From positions 1 through 18,674 of the forward strand of contig JAHHTE010000026.1 in assembly GCA_020024815.1 (NCBI GenBank): a stretch of DNA of 18,674 bases. The letters are read 5' to 3'. Shown piece by piece: positions 15,280 through 18,674 of this stretch (the first letter of the stretch is position 1; every line of letters begins with the position of its first letter). The translations under genes were made by a program, and so were the position numbers. The stretch is from Mailhella sp. GTDB lineage: Bacteria > Desulfobacterota > Desulfovibrionia > Desulfovibrionales > Desulfovibrionaceae. The notes under the pieces are model-generated. The model saw only the letters and a list, made by a program, of their open reading frames with translations. It was not told the DNA's origin and ran no database searches.

Positions 15280-15372
15280 TTGAGAGGAGAACTTTTGAAA
15301 AAGTTCCCCTCTCAAATTCTCCCCTCAAAACTTTTTAATCCAAAAGCTCTTTTGCATACAAAAGAGCTTTTG
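15280..15372 (+). repeat. Composite hairpin repeat, copy 4 (full length)
   Basis: Hairpin A (TTGAGAGGAGAACTTT, 15280-15295, with 15300-15315) has one A-C mismatch that is a G-U pair on the minus-strand RNA. The linker CCCCTCAAAACTTTTTAATC is followed by hairpin B, a perfect 14-bp inverted repeat (15341-15354 and 15359-15372) around CATA. It lies between pheA and bioA and is the likely end of the aro-pheA transcript. Confidence 0.87.
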
Positions 15373-15428
15373 TTATTCTACATTATTAAAAAATAATAAA
15401 ATTATTTTAAAAACATATTAAAACTAAA

Positions 15429-16538
15429 TTATAAAAGATTTTCATATACCCCTAAGATACGAATATCATAACAATGTTCTTTTAATGTCTGCATCAACAT
15501 TGGCTTTTCCCATAAATTTGCCAATGCATCAGCAAAAAAGCGATATTGCCATGCTGTACCTTGTACTTTATTATATAAAGGTCTTGATTCTAATTTTGTT
15601 AAATTAATATTTTCTTGTTGAATAATTTGTAAAACCTTTGATAATGCCCCTGTTTTATCTGCAAGAGCAAAGGTAAATGAACTTTTAGGTAAAACAAAAG
15701 AACAAGAATTTTTTTCTTTTGCAATAACAGCAAAACGTGTTGTATTATCTTTACAATTTGCAATATCTTTTGCAATTACCTGTAAGATTTTTCCTTCTTG
15801 ACTTAATTGCACAAGTTTTTCATTACCAATAGCTGCACTATCTTCTTCCTCCATAGCTCGCAAAGCTCCTTTTGCTGTGGAAGATAATTCAACAACTTGT
15901 GCTTGTGGGCAATTTTTTTGTATCCAATCATGGCATTGCATTAATGCTTGTGGGTGAGAATAAATTGTTTTTATTTTTGAAAAATCCGTTTGTTTTGCAA
16001 GAAGGCAATGATGTATAGAGCTATAATGTTCTGCAATAATTGAAACAGGATATATTTCAAATAAATCTAAGCATTGCCCAACAGTACCTTGCAAAGAATT
16101 TTCTAAGGGAATCAAACCTAAATTTGCCTCCCCTGAAAAAACTTTTGCAAAAATACTATTAAAATCAGAGCATGGTTGATAGGTTAAACTTTTTCCAAAA
16201 AGTTCTTCTCCTGCATAATGAGAAAATGTTCCTAAAGGGCCAAGAAAAGCAAGACTTGTCTTTTTTTGTAACATACGAGAACAAGAAAAAATTTCTGTCC
16301 AAATATGAGCAATACTTTCTTGTGGTAATTGCACCATATTTTTTTCAATATTTTCCTTATTCTTATTTTGCAAACGTGAAATTATTTCTTTTTCTCTAGC
16401 TGGATAAAAAATAGTTCCACCTTGTTTTGCTTTTGCTACTTGAGTACTAAGAAAAGCTCTTTTTTGTAAAATTGTTAATAGCTCATCATCAAGAGCATTA
16501 ATTTCTAATCGTAGTCTTGCCAATTCTTCTGTATTCAT
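15429..16538 (-). CDS. pheA: Bifunctional chorismate mutase/prephenate dehydratase
   Basis: The 369-residue P-protein converts chorismate to prephenate and prephenate to phenylpyruvate, the Phe branch. An AroQ-type chorismate mutase helical domain covers about 1-90 (LRLEINALDDELLTILQKRA). The prephenate dehydratase domain spans about 95-280, with LGPLGTFSHYA, IPLENSLQGTV and the catalytic TRF motif at 267-269. A C-terminal ACT domain (about 288-369) carries GALS (297-300) and ESRP (317-320), the allosteric Phe-binding motifs, so feedback inhibition by Phe is likely. It starts nine bases after the aroB' stop, with AGGGA upstream, and is the third gene of the attenuator-controlled operon. A repeat hairpin lies 57 bp beyond its stop. 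Confidence 0.95.
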   Translation of the reverse strand: MNTEELARLRLEINALDDELLTILQKRAFLSTQVAKAKQGGTIFYPAREKEIISRLQNKNKENIEKNMVQLPQESIAHIWTEIFSCSRMLQKKTSLAFLGPLGTFSHYAGEELFGKSLTYQPCSDFNSIFAKVFSGEANLGLIPLENSLQGTVGQCLDLFEIYPVSIIAEHYSSIHHCLLAKQTDFSKIKTIYSHPQALMQCHDWIQKNCPQAQVVELSSTAKGALRAMEEEDSAAIGNEKLVQLSQEGKILQVIAKDIANCKDNTTRFAVIAKEKNSCSFVLPKSSFTFALADKTGALSKVLQIIQQENINLTKLESRPLYNKVQGTAWQYRFFADALANLWEKPMLMQTLKEHCYDIRILGVYENLL

Positions 16539-16547
16539 TATTTTTCC

Positions 16548-17534
16548 CTATTCAGAAATATTTTCTTCCACTCTCATTCCAAAATGGCGACCAGCACAAT
16601 CTAAATGACATAGCACTTCATCACCTTCTTTTAATTTTACAACACTTATTGGCTTACCATCTTTTTTAACTAAACGTATTGTTTCTGCATTTTGTAAGAA
16701 AAGACTTCCTTTTTTACCGTCTTTTGTTACAGCTTCAATAAGGAGCATAGGGCGAACTTCTACTTTTACACGTCCCACAATAGCACTTTTACATTGTCCT
16801 TTATTATCAACAATAAGAACTTCCGTACCAGAAGATAATTCTTGTAAATAACTTGTTTTATCTTGAGGCATCATAGCATAGGCATGGACAGCTCCAGCAT
16901 TAACGCGAAAAGGTCTTGAATTAACATATTCATTTTCTTCAGTTTCAGCATGCACTAAAAAAGTAAATGCAGAAGAATTACCTACAAGCATACCTTGCCC
17001 AAGCTCAAGTACTGACATAGTATCAACGCAAACCCTATGCCCAAGCCCTACTGCTTGGATTTTTGTAATACTTGCTGTTTCAAGTTCCATTTTCTCATTA
17101 CCAATTTGTGCAATTTCCATTATTTTACGAAGATCAGCAATTCCTTCTTTTTTCACAATAATTTTTTGCACACCCTTTTCTAATATGCCAAAAGCAACTT
17201 TTGCTTCAGTAAAATTTGTTACAGATAAACAAATTTTTTCTGCAATATCACTTTTTGCTAATAAATTTTCCACAGGAATAATTTCATACTTACTTAAGCT
17301 ATGCAAAACTAAAGAATTTTTTCTAACCATTTCTTCATAAGCTAGTTCATCTTCTTTTTTATTCAAAGCATATTCTTTTACTTGTGAATTACCCAAAAAA
17401 GTAACACGAGCTAGCCCTTTTATTTCATCAAGATGTTTATCTTCTGTTATAATACCGTCAACTCCTGCCTCAAGTGCAAGCAAAACAGTATCTTTATCAA
17501 AAGGAATTACTTCTGCAAAAACAAGACGTTTCAT
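16548..17534 (-). CDS. aroB': 3-dehydroquinate synthase II (AroB', archaeal type)
   Basis: The 328-residue protein matches the archaeal-type 3-dehydroquinate synthase family (MJ1249-like). These enzymes oxidatively deaminate and cyclise 2-amino-3,7-dideoxy-D-threo-hept-6-ulosonate to 3-dehydroquinate with NAD+. They replace the classical DAHP-based AroB. Recognisable features are the N-terminal FAEVIPFDKDTVLLALEAGVDG, the central VGLGHRVCVDTMSVLELGQGMLVGNSS, and RPFRVNAGAVHAYAMMPQDKTSYLQEL with C-terminal CHLDCAGRHFGM. Full family length. It overlaps the aroA' stop by one base (TAATG), indicating translational coupling, and is followed by pheA nine bases on. This is unusual in bacteria outside Desulfovibrionales and a few other groups. 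Confidence 0.92.
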   Translation of the reverse strand: MKRLVFAEVIPFDKDTVLLALEAGVDGIITEDKHLDEIKGLARVTFLGNSQVKEYALNKKEDELAYEEMVRKNSLVLHSLSKYEIIPVENLLAKSDIAEKICLSVTNFTEAKVAFGILEKGVQKIIVKKEGIADLRKIMEIAQIGNEKMELETASITKIQAVGLGHRVCVDTMSVLELGQGMLVGNSSAFTFLVHAETEENEYVNSRPFRVNAGAVHAYAMMPQDKTSYLQELSSGTEVLIVDNKGQCKSAIVGRVKVEVRPMLLIEAVTKDGKKGSLFLQNAETIRLVKKDGKPISVVKLKEGDEVLCHLDCAGRHFGMRVEENISE

Positions 17535-18334
17535 TATTTATCTCCCATAACCTCAAGAGCTTTTTCAACAGTCCAATCTTCATGCACAATACCACGAAGA
17601 ACACGAACTAATTCACGTCTATTAGGGTGTTGGAATACATTACGTCCAACAGATAAACCAGCTCCACCAGCTTTTACAGAATCATGAACAATTTGCAAAA
17701 AGTCTTTTGTATTATCCATTTTTGCACCACCAGCTATAACTACTGGCACACAACAAGATTCAACTACATGGTTAAAACTATCCATATCCCCAGTGTAAGG
17801 AACTTTTACAACATCAGCACCAAGTTCAACCCCAACTCTAGCACAATGAGCTACAACTTCAGGAGCAAAAGAATTTTGCACTTTTGGACCACGAGCATAT
17901 ACCATTGCAAGAAGTGGCATACCCCATCTTTCAGCAGATTCACTTACTTTACCGATTTGTGAAAGCATATCTCTTTCTAATTCATCACCAATATTTACGT
18001 GAATAGAAACAGCATCTGCTCCTAAACGTATTGCTTCTTCCACACTTGCAACTAATGTTTTTGAATTTGGGTGAGGAGATAAATCAGTTGACGCAGATAA
18101 ATGCACTATAAGTCCTAAATCTTTACCGTATGTTCTATGCCCACAACGTACTAAACCTTTATGCATAAGAACAGCATCTGCTCCACCTATTGACATGTCT
18201 TGCACTGCATCTTTCATATTCACAATGCCTTCCACTGGTCCAATAGAAACACCATGATCCATAGGAACAATAATACAACGATTGTTTTCACGATTGAAAA
18301 TACGTTCTAAGCGAATTTTTTTACCCATACTCAT
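17534..18334 (-). CDS. aroA': 2-amino-3,7-dideoxy-D-threo-hept-6-ulosonate synthase (AroA', ADH synthase)
   Basis: The 266-residue class I (Schiff-base) aldolase of the MJ0400 family performs the transaldolase-type first step of the alternative shikimate entry. It couples an aspartate-semialdehyde unit to a ketose-derived fragment to make ADH. PMDHG (24-28) and KVPYTGD (177-183) are the family motifs. D26, Y146 and K177 correspond in spacing to the catalytic Asp33, Tyr153 and Lys184 that I recall for MJ0400, a constant offset of seven. The ATG has AGGAG seven bases upstream. It is first in the aroA'-aroB'-pheA operon and lies directly behind a Phe/Tyr leader-peptide attenuator. Fructose-bisphosphate aldolase activity is a formal alternative, but the aroB' neighbour settles the role. 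Confidence 0.93.
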   Translation of the reverse strand: MSMGKKIRLERIFNRENNRCIIVPMDHGVSIGPVEGIVNMKDAVQDMSIGGADAVLMHKGLVRCGHRTYGKDLGLIVHLSASTDLSPHPNSKTLVASVEEAIRLGADAVSIHVNIGDELERDMLSQIGKVSESAERWGMPLLAMVYARGPKVQNSFAPEVVAHCARVGVELGADVVKVPYTGDMDSFNHVVESCCVPVVIAGGAKMDNTKDFLQIVHDSVKAGGAGLSVGRNVFQHPNRRELVRVLRGIVHEDWTVEKALEVMGDK

Positions 18335-18385
18335 AATTTTTCTCCTTACCCACTACGCACTGGTTGAATTTTTTCCGTTGCATAC

Positions 18386-18422
18386 AAAAAAGCCACGGAC
18401 TTTTGAGAGTGCCGTGGCTTTT
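18386..18422 (-). terminator. Attenuator terminator (3:4 stem) of the aro-pheA operon
   Basis: On the minus strand AAAAGCCACGG (18422-18412) pairs perfectly with CCGTGGCTTTT (18398-18388), followed by a T6 tract. It lies between the leader peptide and aroA', 51 bp upstream of the aroA' ATG, the position of a premature terminator. Its left arm is also the partner of the antiterminator. Confidence 0.85.
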
Positions 18423-18523
18423 AGTATTTATGTGTGAACGTAACTAATCACAATACCTATAACCACAGGCACTTTCATAAAAATAAAAGCTGTAATAAAA
18501 GCTATTGAAAGCAATGTGGTTAT
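18409..18523 (-). promoter_or_regulatory. Attenuator alternative stems 1:2 and 2:3
   Basis: On the minus strand, segment 1 ATAACCACA (18523-18515) is exactly complementary to segment 2 TGTGGTTAT (18467-18459), 9 bp. Overlapping segment 2, GTGCC-T-GTGG (18472-18463) pairs with segment 3 CCACGGCAC (18417-18409), the left part of the terminator stem, with one bulged T. The 1:2 and 2:3 pairings exclude each other, and 2:3 excludes the terminator. Segment 1 covers leader codons 5-8, immediately before the aromatic codon run, so a stalled ribosome would cover it and free segment 2. Confidence 0.78.
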
Positions 18524-18536
18524 TTTGATTAGTCAT
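18444..18536 (-). CDS. Phe/Tyr-rich leader peptide of the aro-pheA operon
   Basis: A 30-residue ORF has GAGG (18548-18545) eight bases before its ATG and ends at TAG (18446-18444). It holds Phe at 10, 13, 17 and 19 and Tyr at 14, 15, 18, 20, 26 and 28; residues 10-20 read FNSFYYSFYFY. There is no Trp. Such a peptide serves as a sensor: low charged tRNA-Phe or tRNA-Tyr stalls the ribosome and allows the antiterminator to form. A terminator and aroA' lie directly downstream. It is comparable in logic to the E. coli pheA leader, but senses Tyr as well. Confidence 0.85.
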   Translation of the reverse strand: MTNQNNHIAFNSFYYSFYFYESACGYRYCD

Positions 18537-18558
18537 GTTTATTTCCTCATTTTTTATA

Positions 18559-18587
18559 AAAATGCTCTTTTCTTATTCACTTGTCAA
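18559..18587 (-). promoter_or_regulatory. Candidate promoter of the leader-aroA'-aroB'-pheA operon
   Basis: On the minus strand a consensus TTGACA (18587-18582) lies 46 bp before the leader ATG. At 17 bp spacing the -10 would be the poor CATTTT (18564-18559), giving a very short leader of about 16 nt. A better TATAAA (18558-18553) is at 23 bp, too far. The -35 is convincing and the -10 is not. The remaining sequence to the window end (18588-18674) is A/T-rich with no gene seen. Confidence 0.42.
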
Positions 18588-18674
18588 GAGTTTTTATCTC
18601 TTTTTTCTTTATAAAAATAACTTTTTTATAATATACTAATATAACTATATTTTTATAAAATACAATCTAATTAG

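Noticed and set aside
1..18674. CRISPR array, tRNA, rRNA, transposase or phage genes
   Set aside because: No regularly spaced direct repeats, no cloverleaf-like or rRNA-like sequence and no transposase/integrase motifs were seen; the four similar repeats are kilobases apart and palindromic.

Overview
The window is strongly AT-rich chromosomal DNA from a Gram-negative bacterium. The best fit is a low-GC member of the Desulfovibrionales (Lawsonia-like or a gut/host-associated relative). This rests on the archaeal-type early shikimate pair followed directly by pheA (an order I recall from Desulfovibrio vulgaris), an NhaD/CitMHS_2-type antiporter, and a dispersed hairpin repeat. The taxonomic call is inference. 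No rRNA, tRNA, CRISPR array or transposase was seen.

Layout. (1) 1-2411, minus strand: a TIM-barrel sugar-phosphate isomerase/epimerase-like protein, a membrane-anchored zinc-ribbon protein with a good promoter and terminator, and a GntR/FCD regulator. (2) 2412-7044: a divergent regulatory region with a 26-bp perfect palindrome, then a plus-strand operon of FAD-dependent oxidoreductase, a 30-codon enolase-like remnant, a BCCT transporter and a mandelate-racemase-like enolase, closed by an 18-bp-stem terminator. This looks like an uptake-and-catabolism module for an unidentified small organic or zwitterionic substrate, with the GntR protein as its likely regulator. (3) 7192-10340: a MATE exporter and a convergent Na+/H+ antiporter-type carrier. 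(4) 10394-15240: a biotin block, bioF-bioG-bioC on plus and bioA then bioD on minus. It covers pimeloyl-ACP formation through dethiobiotin; bioB is not in the window. The bioD reading frame has no normal start codon: ATA sits exactly where ATG is expected. (5) 15429-18587, minus strand: pheA, DHQ synthase II (aroB') and ADH synthase (aroA'), preceded by a complete attenuator.

The strongest discovery is upstream of aroA'. A 30-residue leader peptide with its own ribosome binding site carries 4 Phe and 6 Tyr codons, 8 of them within residues 10-20. It is followed by a terminator, and the RNA can form mutually exclusive 1:2 (9 bp), 2:3 (9 bp with one bulge) and 3:4 (11 bp) stems. This predicts Phe/Tyr-tRNA-sensing transcription attenuation of an archaeal-type aromatic pathway feeding phenylalanine synthesis.

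Four copies of one palindromic repeat (8632-8722, 12971-13004, 13727-13785, 15280-15372) surround and punctuate the biotin block. They sit only between genes and probably act partly as terminators.
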